The translations under genes were made by a program, and so were the position numbers. From Myxococcales bacterium (GTDB lineage Bacteria; Myxococcota_A; Polyangia; Polyangiales; Polyangiaceae), in NCBI GenBank assembly GCA_013298325.1, contig JAAFHJ010000076.1, forward strand, positions 1 to 13,453: 13,453 nucleotides of DNA, given 5' to 3'. The notes under the pieces were generated by a model that was not told where the DNA came from, ran no database searches, and worked only from the letters and a program-made list of their open reading frames with translations. Below are positions 1 to 7,208 of this stretch, in pieces (positions within the stretch are counted from its first letter, which is position 1; every line of letters starts with the position of its first letter).

Positions 1-814
1 TCGGCACACGGTTCATCCCGGGCATATCGGGGTTTTCCGGCACCACTTCCAGGGTCCCGTCGCCGTTCTGGCTCAAGACCTTGTAGGCGTAGAACGCGTG
101 GAAGTCGGTGTGCACCGTCTGCGTCCGGACGTAGGCCGCGAAATTCTCGGTGAGGGCGTCCTTCTCGGTCTGCCCGCCGTAACTCATCGTCACGCGCATC
201 GATGAGGGGTCGGCGAAGTAGGTGATCTTCGTCGCGTTCCGGTCAAGGATGACCTGGCCACCGCGAAAGTCGAACCGCTCGGTAGCGAACGTGACCTCGC
301 GACTCTCCGCGCTCTCGGTCTGCACGACAATGTCCCGCGCCGACATCACGGGCCACGTGTCCGTCCCGAACCACCACGTGCCGTCGTCCAGCACGCGACG
401 GTTGAGGCCGAGCATGTCGCACGTAAGCTCGATTTGCTGCCCCACAGTGCCCTTGTGAAGGGTCCACGCGTCAACGATGCGATCGATGCCCGTCGACGCT
501 GGCGAAAGCGTCTCCCCACCCGCGCGAAGGATGTCCGAGAGGATGATCCGCGCCGACGCTGACCGCCAGAATCGCCCCTCGGACGTGGCCAGCATGCCGT
601 AGGCACCGCCGAACATGCGCCCGCGCACGCGGCCGTTGAGCAGGACGGGGGACCGCATCGTTCCCACGAGTACGCCTTCACCCCAGGCGACTTCTTGCCG
701 CCCTTCGAAGGGGGCCGGGTCGTCGGCGTCGATGTCGAAATCGGCCATCCAAAAGCCGAAGCGGGGGAAGTCAACGCGCGCCGACAGGACGTTTTTGCCG
801 CGGATGGTGATCAC
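1..814 (-). CDS. Baseplate hub protein, 3' end cut by window edge
   Basis: 271 codons are readable from a GTG start and no stop is met before the left edge, so the gene is partial. GTGA overlaps the stop of the upstream gene by 4 bases, and a strong ribosome site, GGAGG, lies 9 bases before the GTG. The protein begins MITIRGKNVLSARVDFP and is rich in beta-strand-like stretches. The end of the visible part, around residues 241-271 (YKVLSQNGDGTLEVVPENP), looks like the start of an OB-fold of the gpV/VgrG spike type. That would make this a hub or hub-spike protein joining the tail tube to the baseplate, and its place two genes after the tape measure fits. The hub role is inferred from position and fold-like pattern, not from a diagnostic motif. 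Two shorter open frames inside it are shadows: this frame alone is open throughout and coupled to its neighbour. Confidence 0.72.
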   Translation of the reverse strand, partial: MITIRGKNVLSARVDFPRFGFWMADFDIDADDPAPFEGRQEVAWGEGVLVGTMRSPVLLNGRVRGRMFGGAYGMLATSEGRFWRSASARIILSDILRAGGETLSPASTGIDRIVDAWTLHKGTVGQQIELTCDMLGLNRRVLDDGTWWFGTDTWPVMSARDIVVQTESAESREVTFATERFDFRGGQVILDRNATKITYFADPSSMRVTMSYGGQTEKDALTENFAAYVRTQTVHTDFHAFYAYKVLSQNGDGTLEVVPENPDMPGMNRVP

Positions 815-1446
815 GGGTTCGCGCCTCCAGAGACGCCAGGGGAGGGCGTCTTGCCGAGCGATTCCTGCCACTTCGCGTCGCGATAGTCGGCACGCTCGGC
901 GATCTTAAAGTCGTAGGCGGCTTGGTAGGCTGCCTTCTTCCGCTCTGGGGTGTCCGCCGCGGCGGCTGCCGTCTCCCCCCACTGCTGTGCGAGTAGGACG
1001 TCCTCGTGCTGGATGCCAGGGCGAAGCCCGTAGCCCGTGCCCGTCGCTTTCGGCGAACCGAAGTATTCGAGCAACTCGACGACCACTTCGTCGCGACCCG
1101 GCCCGATGAACTTCTTGCCCGACACCTTTTTCACGTAGAAGCGCGAGCGCTTCGCCGCTGCCAACTCCGCGTGTTCGACGGTGATCGGCTTCGGCGGCTG
1201 CTTACCGCCCGCGGGTCGAATGCTTGCGGCGAGCCGGTCCCACGCCTCGCGGTGCGCGTCAGTCCAAAGGAGGATCGAGACCTTCGGCGTACACGGCGTG
1301 TAGCCCTTGTTGGTCTCGCTCGCGCCGTCCGCGCCTGGCGTTTCCTTCACGTCCCACTTCCGCTCGTAGTCGACTTCGACGTCCACCTTTGTGACCTCGA
1401 AAACCTCGTCTTGGATGCGGATGGAATCGCGATCATCGAGAATCAT
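811..1446 (-). CDS. Tail protein of unknown function between tape measure and hub
   Basis: 211 residues from an ATG that overlaps the tape measure stop as ATGA. The frame is open much further upstream, but that part is a shadow of the tape measure gene. The N-terminal two thirds (MILDDRDSIRIQDEVFEVTK onward) is mixed beta with a segment TPKVSILLWTDAHREAWDRL. It is followed by a strand-rich part ending VVVELLEYFGSP near residue 148. The last 55 residues are Ala/Gln/Lys-rich and probably helical (AAYQAAYDFKIAERADYRDA). Proteins in this slot of contractile-tail clusters usually belong to the tail tip or baseplate, for example tube-to-hub adaptors. I infer such a role from position only; no family-specific motif is recognised. 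There is no signal peptide or membrane segment. The gene is surely real, being overlap-coupled at both ends. Confidence 0.7.
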   Translation of the reverse strand: MILDDRDSIRIQDEVFEVTKVDVEVDYERKWDVKETPGADGASETNKGYTPCTPKVSILLWTDAHREAWDRLAASIRPAGGKQPPKPITVEHAELAAAKRSRFYVKKVSGKKFIGPGRDEVVVELLEYFGSPKATGTGYGLRPGIQHEDVLLAQQWGETAAAAADTPERKKAAYQAAYDFKIAERADYRDAKWQESLGKTPSPGVSGGANP

Positions 1447-3155
1447 TTGGCGATCCCTTCGAAGAACTCCTTGAGCGCGCCCGCGGCCGCGTTGCCCGTG
1501 CGCTGCCCGACCGATTGCCCCGTTGCCGGGTCGGTCGCGTTCACCTGGATGACCATGCCAGAAGCATTGAAGTTCTTGGTATTTTGCTGCGTGTTGGCAG
1601 GCGTCGCGGTGCCACCCATCACGGTCATGGGGGCGCCGGGGCCGAGCATCCCGAGCGGTCCGCCCGCGCCCGCGAGGACGTTGCCGACGCCACCGAGGGA
1701 GAGCGTGCCGCCGATCATCGACCGCACGCGTTCCATGGCGCCGCGCACGAGCTCTAGGATGCGCGCGATCCACGTCTCCCAAGTCGCCGTCGATGGATTG
1801 ATTCCCATCAGCGCGCCGATGTAGTCGCGGAGTTGCGTGAAGGTCGTGGAAACGTAGGTCCACGCCTGAAGGTAGGGGTCAAAGAACGTGTGGAACGTCA
1901 TGGAAGCTTGGTCGAGAAGCTTCATGGTAAACTCGACGTTCGGGCCAATGACGCCAAAGACCGCGCCGATCGCATAACTGACGCCGTAGATGACTTGGGC
2001 GAGTCGTTCCATCTTCGCTGGGTCGCGCGTGAACTTGATGATGCCCTCAATTGCGGGCTTCATGACGTCGCCGAATCCATTCATGGTCCCGCCCATCAGC
2101 GCGAGATACATGTCGATTCCGCTGCTCAGGAGTTCCGACGCGAGGTTGATAAACGTCTTCATGCCGTCGCTAGAGATGGCGTCCATGAACGCCTTGCCCG
2201 CGTCGGAAAGCTTCTGGAACATCGCAACGAAGCGCGCGCCGCCCGCCTTCTCTGGATCGGTCGCGTCAATGACGACTTGCAATAGGCGCTTGAACCCATC
2301 AAACGCGCCTTGTGCGTTTGCCTTCATGAAGAGGTCAAACGGTCGGGACGCCAGCGTCGACAGCATACCGGTGACGGACTTGCCCGCCTCGAGCGTGGCC
2401 TGCCCAAGCTTGCCACCCGACAGCGTGTTCGCGACCGCCTGGGAGATGGCAGCGACCCCTTCGTCGGCGGAGATGCTGCCCGCTGAGACGAGCTTCTGCA
2501 CCTGGTCACGGGTGAGCCCGCGGGTCTTCCCGATGGCGTCAAGAATGGCCCCCGTCCCGACGCCCGCGTCGGCGAGCATGTCGAGAGCTTCCCCGCCGAG
2601 CTTCCCCTTCGCCTTCACTTTTGCGATGGCGGAGATCGTCGTCTGCATCTTGTCGGCGCCGAACCGCGCACCAACGTCGCCGGCGGTGAGCATGAGCTTT
2701 TCGAGGTCCGACTCTTTGAAGCCCGCGGTCACGAAACGCTGCGCCATCGACACGACGTCCTTCGTTTCGAAGGGGGTATCGGCGGCGAACTTGTTGATTT
2801 TTGCGAACACGCGCGACGCGGCTTCTTCGCTGCCGAGCATGGTCTTGAAAGCGGTTAGCGTGTTCTCCTTGAACGACATGGCGTCTAGCGCCCACATGCC
2901 GCCAGCGACCGCGATCCCGCTCCCGACAGCGAAGGGGGCAGCGGCGAGTGCGGCCGCTCCCGCAACCTCGCCAAAGCTCGCGGCGACCACGCCTAGGGAC
3001 TCGGTGAGCCCTTCGAACGACTTCATGCTGAGGCCGCCACTCGCGCCGCTCATGGCCTTCTGCTGCGACTGGATGCCGCCCATCGCCTTCTGAACAGCCT
3101 TTGCCGGGCCCGTCACCTGGTCCACCAGGCGGAGCATCCATTCGAGTGATTCCAC
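1443..3155 (-). CDS. Tail tape measure protein
   Basis: 570 residues starting at GTG (MESLEWMLRLVDQVTGPAKA). GAGG lies 5 bases before the GTG and overlaps the stop of the frameshifted chaperone product that ends 7 bases upstream. Tape measure proteins fill the tail tube during assembly and set tail length. Signs of the family are an N-terminal helical part, a long hydrophobic Ala/Gly segment (about residues 55-90), and a TP901-type tape measure region (about 93-275: SFKENTLTAFKTMLGSEEAA, then repeated helices). A second hydrophobic stretch lies at about 385-405, and a Gly/Pro/Thr-rich low-complexity segment at about 485-530. At roughly 1.5 angstrom per residue the length would suggest a tail near 85 nm, which is an inference. 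The gene directly follows the frameshifting chaperone, the standard arrangement, and its stop overlaps the next start as ATGA. Confidence 0.93.
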   Translation of the reverse strand: MESLEWMLRLVDQVTGPAKAVQKAMGGIQSQQKAMSGASGGLSMKSFEGLTESLGVVAASFGEVAGAAALAAAPFAVGSGIAVAGGMWALDAMSFKENTLTAFKTMLGSEEAASRVFAKINKFAADTPFETKDVVSMAQRFVTAGFKESDLEKLMLTAGDVGARFGADKMQTTISAIAKVKAKGKLGGEALDMLADAGVGTGAILDAIGKTRGLTRDQVQKLVSAGSISADEGVAAISQAVANTLSGGKLGQATLEAGKSVTGMLSTLASRPFDLFMKANAQGAFDGFKRLLQVVIDATDPEKAGGARFVAMFQKLSDAGKAFMDAISSDGMKTFINLASELLSSGIDMYLALMGGTMNGFGDVMKPAIEGIIKFTRDPAKMERLAQVIYGVSYAIGAVFGVIGPNVEFTMKLLDQASMTFHTFFDPYLQAWTYVSTTFTQLRDYIGALMGINPSTATWETWIARILELVRGAMERVRSMIGGTLSLGGVGNVLAGAGGPLGMLGPGAPMTVMGGTATPANTQQNTKNFNASGMVIQVNATDPATGQSVGQRTGNAAAGALKEFFEGIAK

Positions 3156-3162
3156 GGGGACC

Positions 3163-3668
3163 TCAGCGGGGCTTCAAGTAGGTGTCACGAAACAAGAAAA
3201 CGGTGTGCAGAAGCTCCGCGAGAAGGAGGGCTCCCGCGTCGCCGTGCTCCGAATCCTCCCCATCGCGGAAGGCGACGAGGCAGTCGGCGGCAACGCGGAA
3301 GTCCCCTCGCGCGGCGGTCAGGATTTTTTTTCGGCGGTGCCCGAAAGTTCCTGCGCGCGCTCGGCGACAACGCCATCGGCGCTAGGCCACTCGCGAAGGA
3401 TTTCCTTCGCAATATCCTTTGCCGGCCAAACGACGCAGCGGTCGAATAGGAGGGCAAACAGCTTCGCCTTCTGCGACGCATCCTCGCTCAGGATCAGTTC
3501 GCGTTGGCGCTTCTGATCGATCGGCGAAACGCCCTTGACGACGAAGGTAGGGCCCTCGACATCGGGGATGCCGTACTCCTCGTTGCCTTCGATGTCCTTG
3601 ATTTTGACCACGGCAACGCGGCCGTGTTCCTGCATCAGCGCGGCGACTTCTTCGCGGGTCGGTTTCAT
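3163..3668 (-). CDS. Tail assembly chaperone, -1 frameshifted long form (GT-type)
   Basis: Predicted 168-residue fusion product. The first 115 codons are those of the short chaperone. A -1 slip on the A AAA AAA heptamer then re-reads the last A as ATC and continues for 53 further residues, beginning ILTAARGDFRVAADC and ending FLFRDTYLKPR, with TGA at 3165-3163. This long form ends 7 bases before the tape measure start. Tail assembly chaperones of phages with long tails are known to be made as a short form and a rarer -1 (sometimes other) frameshifted form (lambda G/GT, P2 E/E', Mu); the extension is thought to recruit tube protein to the tape measure. The extension has no start codon or ribosome site of its own and would otherwise leave 155 bases unused in a genome with almost no gaps. 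The frameshift is predicted from sequence, not shown. Confidence 0.85.
3318..3668 (-). CDS. Tail assembly chaperone, short form (G-type)
   Basis: 116 residues read in the zero frame: MKPTREEVAALMQEHGRVAV at the N-terminus, a central mixed region (EGPTFVVKGVSPIDQKRQRE), and a helical end that stops as EKKS just after an A8 run. It would bind the tape measure protein and keep it soluble while the tube polymerises. The start overlaps the tube stop as ATGA, with GAGG about 4 bases upstream inside the tube gene. Position between tube and tape measure, size, and the slippery run at the C-terminus all fit the family. There is no membrane segment or signal. Sequence alone does not place it in a named chaperone family, so the call rests mainly on context and the frameshift signal. 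Confidence 0.85.
   Translation of the reverse strand: MKPTREEVAALMQEHGRVAVVKIKDIEGNEEYGIPDVEGPTFVVKGVSPIDQKRQRELILSEDASQKAKLFALLFDRCVVWPAKDIAKEILREWPSADGVVAERAQELSGTAEKKS
3324..3331 (-). promoter_or_regulatory. Programmed -1 ribosomal frameshift site (A8 run)
   Basis: On the coding strand the zero frame reads GAA AAA AAA TCC TGA. The heptamer A AAA AAA (3330-3324) fits the X XXY YYZ rule in the correct phase, six bases before the zero-frame stop. The -1 frame then stays open for 53 codons. An AGGA lies about 17 bases upstream of the run; that is a little far for an internal Shine-Dalgarno stimulator. A short GC-rich stem could form just downstream, but I cannot judge its stability by eye. 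Confidence 0.82.
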
Positions 3669-4114
3669 TCTTCCTCAAACGGGGAGACGCCGTTGACGGT
3701 TGCGTCAAGGACGTGAAGGTCAAACTTCTCAGTGAGGGCGTCAGTGCCCTTGCTGTGCGAGGCGTCGGCGCTGGTGATGCGGCACCCAAAGAGTTCGACG
3801 ACAATCGGCTCGCCTTCGGCTTCTTCGCCAAACTCAGCCTTGATGTCGAACGACTTTTTCATCCAACCAGGCCCGAGCGCCTTGATGAGAACAAGCGCGT
3901 CCGACTTGAGGAGTTCAATCGAGGATTCGATGTCGTCCTCGCCCTCGGTGCGACCGATGACGCGAGAGCCTTTCGCGCGGACCTTTCCGGGGTCCGACGT
4001 GAACTTGTAGGAGAACGCCACGAAGCCGGGAGTGTCGGCGCCGAGGGCGGAAAGGGAAATGGACGACCACCCGTAGCGGTGGCCGTTAATGAGCGGTTGC
4101 GGAGACTTGGCCAT
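3665..4114 (-). CDS. Tail tube protein (contractile tail)
   Basis: 149 residues, MAKSPQPLINGHRYGWSSIS at the start. The protein alternates strand-like segments (FVAFSYKFT, PIVVELFGCRI, DLHVLDATVNG) with one likely helix around residues 62-80 (DIESSIELLKSDALVLIKAL). Size, beta content and position immediately after the sheath and before the chaperone are what is expected of the inner tube protein of a myovirus; tube subunits stack as hexameric rings. A good ribosome site, GAGGG, overlaps the sheath stop (TGAGGG) 7 bases before the ATG. The gene is only 10 bases from the sheath gene and overlaps the next start as ATGA. The acidic end (FEEE) is encoded by the bases that also serve as ribosome site for the chaperone gene. 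Confidence 0.87.
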   Translation of the reverse strand: MAKSPQPLINGHRYGWSSISLSALGADTPGFVAFSYKFTSDPGKVRAKGSRVIGRTEGEDDIESSIELLKSDALVLIKALGPGWMKKSFDIKAEFGEEAEGEPIVVELFGCRITSADASHSKGTDALTEKFDLHVLDATVNGVSPFEEE

Positions 4115-4124
4115 GTTTTATCCC

Positions 4125-5558
4125 TCAGGCGACAGCGGCCGCGAGGGCCGGGTTTTCAAAGCCAAGGTCAACGTCGATGAACGAGGCTTTCCCCTTCGGG
4201 ACGATGCGAACGCTGACCGGAATGCGACGCGTCGACAGGATGTTGACGTCGCTGCGGACGCTGGCATCGACCGAGGAAACGAACGGGATGGCGCCACTGA
4301 GTAGGACCGCACGAAGCTGCGCCTTGAGCGCGGTGCTCATGCTGCGCGCGTCGACGGGATCGATCTTCCCGTTGTCCGGTCCGCCCGTGATGACGCGGAA
4401 GGTATCGTCCTCGATGAACGGGAACATCGCGTCGTATGAAGTCGCGGCGGCGACGTTGATGACGCGGCGGTTTTCGAGCGGCGCGTAGTCGCTGCCCGGC
4501 GACGCCATCGTCCACCCCTGCGTGATGTAGAAGCCTGGCTTTCGCGCGTGCGTGCGGAGCGTGATGAATCGGGCGTCGTTGAGCCCTTCCGTGACGGCTT
4601 CGTCGCGGTAAAGCTTCGTGACGCCCGCGAGCGCGCCGGAGCGTGTGCGGCCGAGCGATTGCTGCACCGTCGACGTCTGAATACGGTTTGAGATCGGCCA
4701 CGCTGCGGAGCGCTTGGCGATCTTCCCGTTCACCGCGACGTTGGCGTAGCCCGCAGCGATTGCGATGTGTGGCGCGGCGAACGAGGCGAACGAGGACTTG
4801 AGGTTCGCGTCGGTGTCTTCCGGCGCCTCGAGAAGCGCGAACAGGTACCGGTAGGACTGCTCTTCAAGCAGCATCTTGGATTCCACCGCGGTGCCGAGAA
4901 CGGCGAGCGATGCAGCATCGGCGGTGGCCCCGACCACGTGGACCCACGAGAGGGCCACAGTCTGGTCCGCGCGGAGCGAATCGAGCGCCGTATTGAGGTC
5001 GGAAACCGTGAACTTCGGCGCGACGCTGGAACACGTGAACGCATCGCCCGTGTCGAAGCCGGTGCCGATGGTGAACCCGATGGTGAGGCCCGTGCCGGGG
5101 ACGACGTAGGACGCACCGGGGACCGCGAGTACCGCCGAGAACACGTTGCCGCCGTCCAGCGAGTAGCGGAACTGGTTGCTCGTCAGCGTTGCCGAGCCCG
5201 TGGTGATCTCGACACGAAGGTCGTAGGCGTCCAGCGGCGTCCCGGTGACGGTGATCGTCCCGGTGAGCGACCCACCCGAAGCGGCGACGGTGACCGAGCC
5301 GATGGTGCCCGCCGTAGAGCCCGTGCATCGCATCGCGTAGACGGGGCCGCCTGCGTTTTCGAGTGCGAAAACAACGGCATCGACGAGCGGGCCGGTGCCG
5401 AGCGTCGACTTGGCGAGGGCCGGGTCGGAAAAGGCGTAGATGGTGCCGACCGTGCCGCTCGATGCGACGCCGATCTTGATGTGCGTGTTGCTGCCGCTAT
5501 TGCCGACGAGGCCCAGTGCCCCGTCGACAAACACCTGCGAAATCTTGGGAATGGGCAT
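4125..5558 (-). CDS. Tail sheath protein with inserted Ig-like domain
   Basis: 477 residues, MPIPKISQVFVDGALGLVGN at the start. It resembles the DUF2586-type sheath proteins of Mu-like and related myophages, whose subunits polymerise around the tube and contract on infection. The N-terminal part (1-84) and the C-terminal half (about 185-477) look like the sheath core. The C-terminal domain has the polymerisation-type ending (SVRSDVNILSTRRIPVSVRI, then IDVDLGFENP). Between them, residues about 85-180 form a beta-rich insert (TVTGTPLDAYDLRVEITTG ... FRYSLDGG ... GLTIGFTIGTGFDTGDAFTC) that is clearly related to an insert in the major capsid protein of this same window. The insert probably projects from the sheath surface. 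The gene starts 12 bases after the preceding stop with only a weak ribosome site. A contractile tail is the main conclusion drawn from it. Confidence 0.92.
   Translation of the reverse strand: MPIPKISQVFVDGALGLVGNSGSNTHIKIGVASSGTVGTIYAFSDPALAKSTLGTGPLVDAVVFALENAGGPVYAMRCTGSTAGTIGSVTVAASGGSLTGTITVTGTPLDAYDLRVEITTGSATLTSNQFRYSLDGGNVFSAVLAVPGASYVVPGTGLTIGFTIGTGFDTGDAFTCSSVAPKFTVSDLNTALDSLRADQTVALSWVHVVGATADAASLAVLGTAVESKMLLEEQSYRYLFALLEAPEDTDANLKSSFASFAAPHIAIAAGYANVAVNGKIAKRSAAWPISNRIQTSTVQQSLGRTRSGALAGVTKLYRDEAVTEGLNDARFITLRTHARKPGFYITQGWTMASPGSDYAPLENRRVINVAAATSYDAMFPFIEDDTFRVITGGPDNGKIDPVDARSMSTALKAQLRAVLLSGAIPFVSSVDASVRSDVNILSTRRIPVSVRIVPKGKASFIDVDLGFENPALAAAVA
5019..5306 (-). repeat. Ig-like domain copy 1 (inside tail sheath)
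   Basis: Encodes about residues 85-180 of the sheath. The core TVTGTPLDAYDLR, then FRYSLDGG, then GLTIGFTIGTGFDTGDAFT, aligns with the copy in the capsid gene. Over capsid 251-290 and sheath 102-142 I count 22 identical residues of 40 with a single one-residue gap. The DNA differs at many third positions, so this is an old protein-level relationship rather than a recent duplication. Domain limits are approximate. Confidence 0.8.
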
Positions 5559-5570
5559 GGATGGGTCCGA

Positions 5571-5783
5571 TCAGCCGATGGGGGTGGAGAGGGCCGCATC
5601 AACGGCGGCGAGGTAGTCGGGCTCGGAGACGAGTTGACCGATGGCCCACCCGCGGAGTTGCTTCGCGACGGCAAGCTCCAAGCGGTGACCGTGGCGCGCG
5701 GCGATGGTCTCGACGGGCTCGAGCTCGGGAGTGGAGGGAGGCGATTCCGGCGCCTCGATGGGCGCTGGCGAGGCTTTGGTCAT
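5571..5783 (-). CDS. Small unknown phage protein in tail-joining region
   Basis: 70 residues from ATG at 5783, which overlaps the preceding stop as ATGA. An in-frame GTG lies 12 bases further upstream, but the ATGA junction matches the style of this operon better. The N-terminal third is Pro/Glu-rich and probably disordered (MTKASPAPIEAPESPPSTPE). The rest is likely helical (ETIAARHGHRLELAVAKQLR ... DYLAAVDAALS). It occupies the slot that gp38 holds in Mu, just before the sheath, but I see no similarity to DUF2635, so I leave it unnamed. It may take part in head-tail joining or regulate the tail genes; this is a guess from position. No membrane segment or metal-binding motif is present. Confidence 0.62.
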   Translation of the reverse strand: MTKASPAPIEAPESPPSTPELEPVETIAARHGHRLELAVAKQLRGWAIGQLVSEPDYLAAVDAALSTPIG

Positions 5784-6286
5784 GGGGCGGTCCACGGCAC
5801 CGACCCGTCGCCGGGCGTGCCTGCAAGGGGCGCGGCGTCAATGCCGGAGCCGGTGATCACGGTCTTTTGCGGGGACTCAAGCGGGCGCCAGACGGTGAAC
5901 ATCTGGACGACCACTACGCCGCGGTTGTGGTGTTCCTCGGGGAGCCAGTCCGACTCGCCGAGTTCGAGGGTCTGTGTGGTGTCGCCCGCGATGGCGAACA
6001 GCGACAGAACGAGGGCGTCTCGCATCGCCTCTGCCGCGTCGAGATCGGCGCCCCATAGGTGGACGCCTACGGCCGTCCCGATGCTGCGAAGGTGCCGCGT
6101 ACCGCGCGAGCGAACGTGCGTGTGTTCGGCGGCGGCGAAGGCCGAGGAAATTGGAAAGCTCACCATCGCCGGGGGCACGCGATGCTCGGCGATGGCTTTG
6201 CGTCCGCGCGCTACCTTGAGGGTCGGAACGCGCGCGAGCATTTCCGTCTCAAGGTCGGTCAGGAACTCGGAAAGGTGCGCGGTCAT
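5780..6286 (-). CDS. Putative tail terminator / tail completion protein (Mu gp37 position)
   Basis: 168 residues, beginning MTAHLSEFLTDLETEMLARV. A helix at the N-terminus is followed by alternating strands, including THVRSRGTRHLRSIGTAVGV and a hydrophobic strand RGVVVVQMFTVWRP near residue 130. The last 30 residues are Gly/Pro-rich and probably flexible. A helix followed by a beta sheet of this size is typical of tail terminator proteins, which form a ring that caps the tube and docks it to the head. In Mu and its relatives a protein of similar size (gp37) lies just after the morphogenesis gene and before the sheath. The name therefore rests on size, order and secondary-structure pattern, not on a signature motif. 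The start overlaps the preceding stop as ATGA and the end overlaps the next start likewise. Confidence 0.65.
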   Translation of the reverse strand: MTAHLSEFLTDLETEMLARVPTLKVARGRKAIAEHRVPPAMVSFPISSAFAAAEHTHVRSRGTRHLRSIGTAVGVHLWGADLDAAEAMRDALVLSLFAIAGDTTQTLELGESDWLPEEHHNRGVVVVQMFTVWRPLESPQKTVITGSGIDAAPLAGTPGDGSVPWTAP

Positions 6287-6801
6287 TTGCGGAAGATCCT
6301 GGAAAAGAACCGCTTCGTGGCGGCCTCAAGAGGCGCCTGCCACATCCCGAGTCCACGGGCCCGCGTGGGGACCATGGGCCGGGCAGGAAGGCGCTTTGAG
6401 CGGACGCCGTATTGGTGCGCGCTTGCGTAACGAACGGTTGTCCCGATGCGGACGCCCGCGGACGAAGGCGAGTAGGAGAACGAGGCGCGGAGACGCCCCG
6501 TGTCGAGGAGTGGCTTCCCGCCGACACGGCTCACCTTTTTGGTCTTGAGAAAGCGACCGCCCGCGCCACGTTTGCGGCCGCCCGAAGCCTTGTGCGAGCC
6601 CTTAATCGGAGCCCAAGGCTCGCCGTAAGGATCGCGACTTCCGCGGAAACCGCGCTGCAACTCCGTCATGGCCGCAGCGCCAAGGACATTCGACAAGCGG
6701 GCCATGGCGCTCGCCCCGCTCGCAAGTGACTGGAGTTCCGATTGTAGCCGCGCCAGCTTCCCCCAGTCCCCACGACGGAACAGGCGGATCTGAATGGCCA
6801 T
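6283..6801 (-). CDS. Phage virion morphogenesis protein (Mu gpG-like)
   Basis: 172 residues, very basic. The pattern is that of the phage virion morphogenesis / tail completion family (Mu gpG, P2 gpS): an N-terminal helix with Arg/Lys and Leu (GKLARLQSELQSLASGASAM), then FRGSRDPYGEPWAPIKGSHK. Next come a Gly/Lys/Arg-rich stretch, the family-typical LLDTGRLRASFSYSP with VRIGTTVRYASAHQYG, and RLPARPMVPTR near residue 140. The family acts in finishing tails or joining them to heads. The ATG shares its A with the TAA of the preceding gene (TAATG), and the stop overlaps the next start as ATGA. In phage Mu the homologue sits upstream of the protease gene; here it lies downstream of the gp36-like gene, so the order differs from Mu. 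Confidence 0.88.
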   Translation of the reverse strand: MAIQIRLFRRGDWGKLARLQSELQSLASGASAMARLSNVLGAAAMTELQRGFRGSRDPYGEPWAPIKGSHKASGGRKRGAGGRFLKTKKVSRVGGKPLLDTGRLRASFSYSPSSAGVRIGTTVRYASAHQYGVRSKRLPARPMVPTRARGLGMWQAPLEAATKRFFSRIFRK

Positions 6802-7208
6802 TATCGGGTGAACGGGTCACTTCGTGTCGGGAGGGAGATCGCGAGCGAGACGTCGAACTCGGCGTCGCCCACGACCTTCGAATCGGTGACGCCCTGAGGC
6901 GCGAGGCGTCCGTCCGCCACCATCGCAAGCCATTTCACGGCTTCGTTGGCAGGGCGGTCAAACGCCTCTTCGCTCTCGGGGTTCATGCCGCGGTTGCGCA
7001 TCAGGTTGCGCGCCGCGATGGCGGAAACGTGCTTTTTCAGCGACACCGGCCACGCCGTGAGGGGCAGCGTGTACCGGCACGCGAGGTAGTCATCGGCTTC
7101 CGCGCTCGCGACGAGGATCGCGTCCTCAATCTCGCCCGTCGTGAAGGTCACCAGGGACCCCGTCGGACCGAGCGTGGCGAACTCGGAAGCCGTGACGTAG
7201 GCGGTCAC
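6801..7208 (-). CDS. DUF1320 / Mu gp36-like head-tail connector protein
   Basis: 135 residues, MTAYVTASEFATLGPTGSLV at the start. The helical core fits DUF1320 (Mu gp36): IEDAILVASAEADDYLACRY, then LPLTAWPVSLKKHVSAIAAR and NLMRNRG. Members of this family resemble head-tail connector (head completion) proteins that attach beneath the portal. A C-terminal part with AVKWLAMVADGRLAPQGV is also usual for the family. The start overlaps the stop of the small coiled-coil gene as ATGA, and the end shares one base with the start of the gpG-like gene. The adaptor function is known by analogy with related connector proteins and is not proved by the sequence. Confidence 0.86.
   Translation of the reverse strand: MTAYVTASEFATLGPTGSLVTFTTGEIEDAILVASAEADDYLACRYTLPLTAWPVSLKKHVSAIAARNLMRNRGMNPESEEAFDRPANEAVKWLAMVADGRLAPQGVTDSKVVGDAEFDVSLAISLPTRSDPFTR

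Noticed and set aside
346..774. 142-residue minus-strand frame inside the hub gene
   Set aside because: Ser/Arg/Pro-rich shadow; another frame in the same place is open from 814 to the edge, has GGAGG before its start and is coupled to the upstream gene.
811..1863. 350-residue version of the protein after the tape measure
   Set aside because: The upstream part is His/Arg-rich shadow of the tape measure gene; ATG at 1446 overlaps its stop as ATGA.
4767..6548. 593-residue open frame on the plus strand, and similar long plus-strand frames at 7384-8703, 8678-9862, 11105-12073 and 11839-12927
   Set aside because: They are antisense to well-supported, tightly coupled phage genes, have Arg/Gly/Ala-rich compositions typical of shadows in GC-rich coding DNA, and show no recognisable family.
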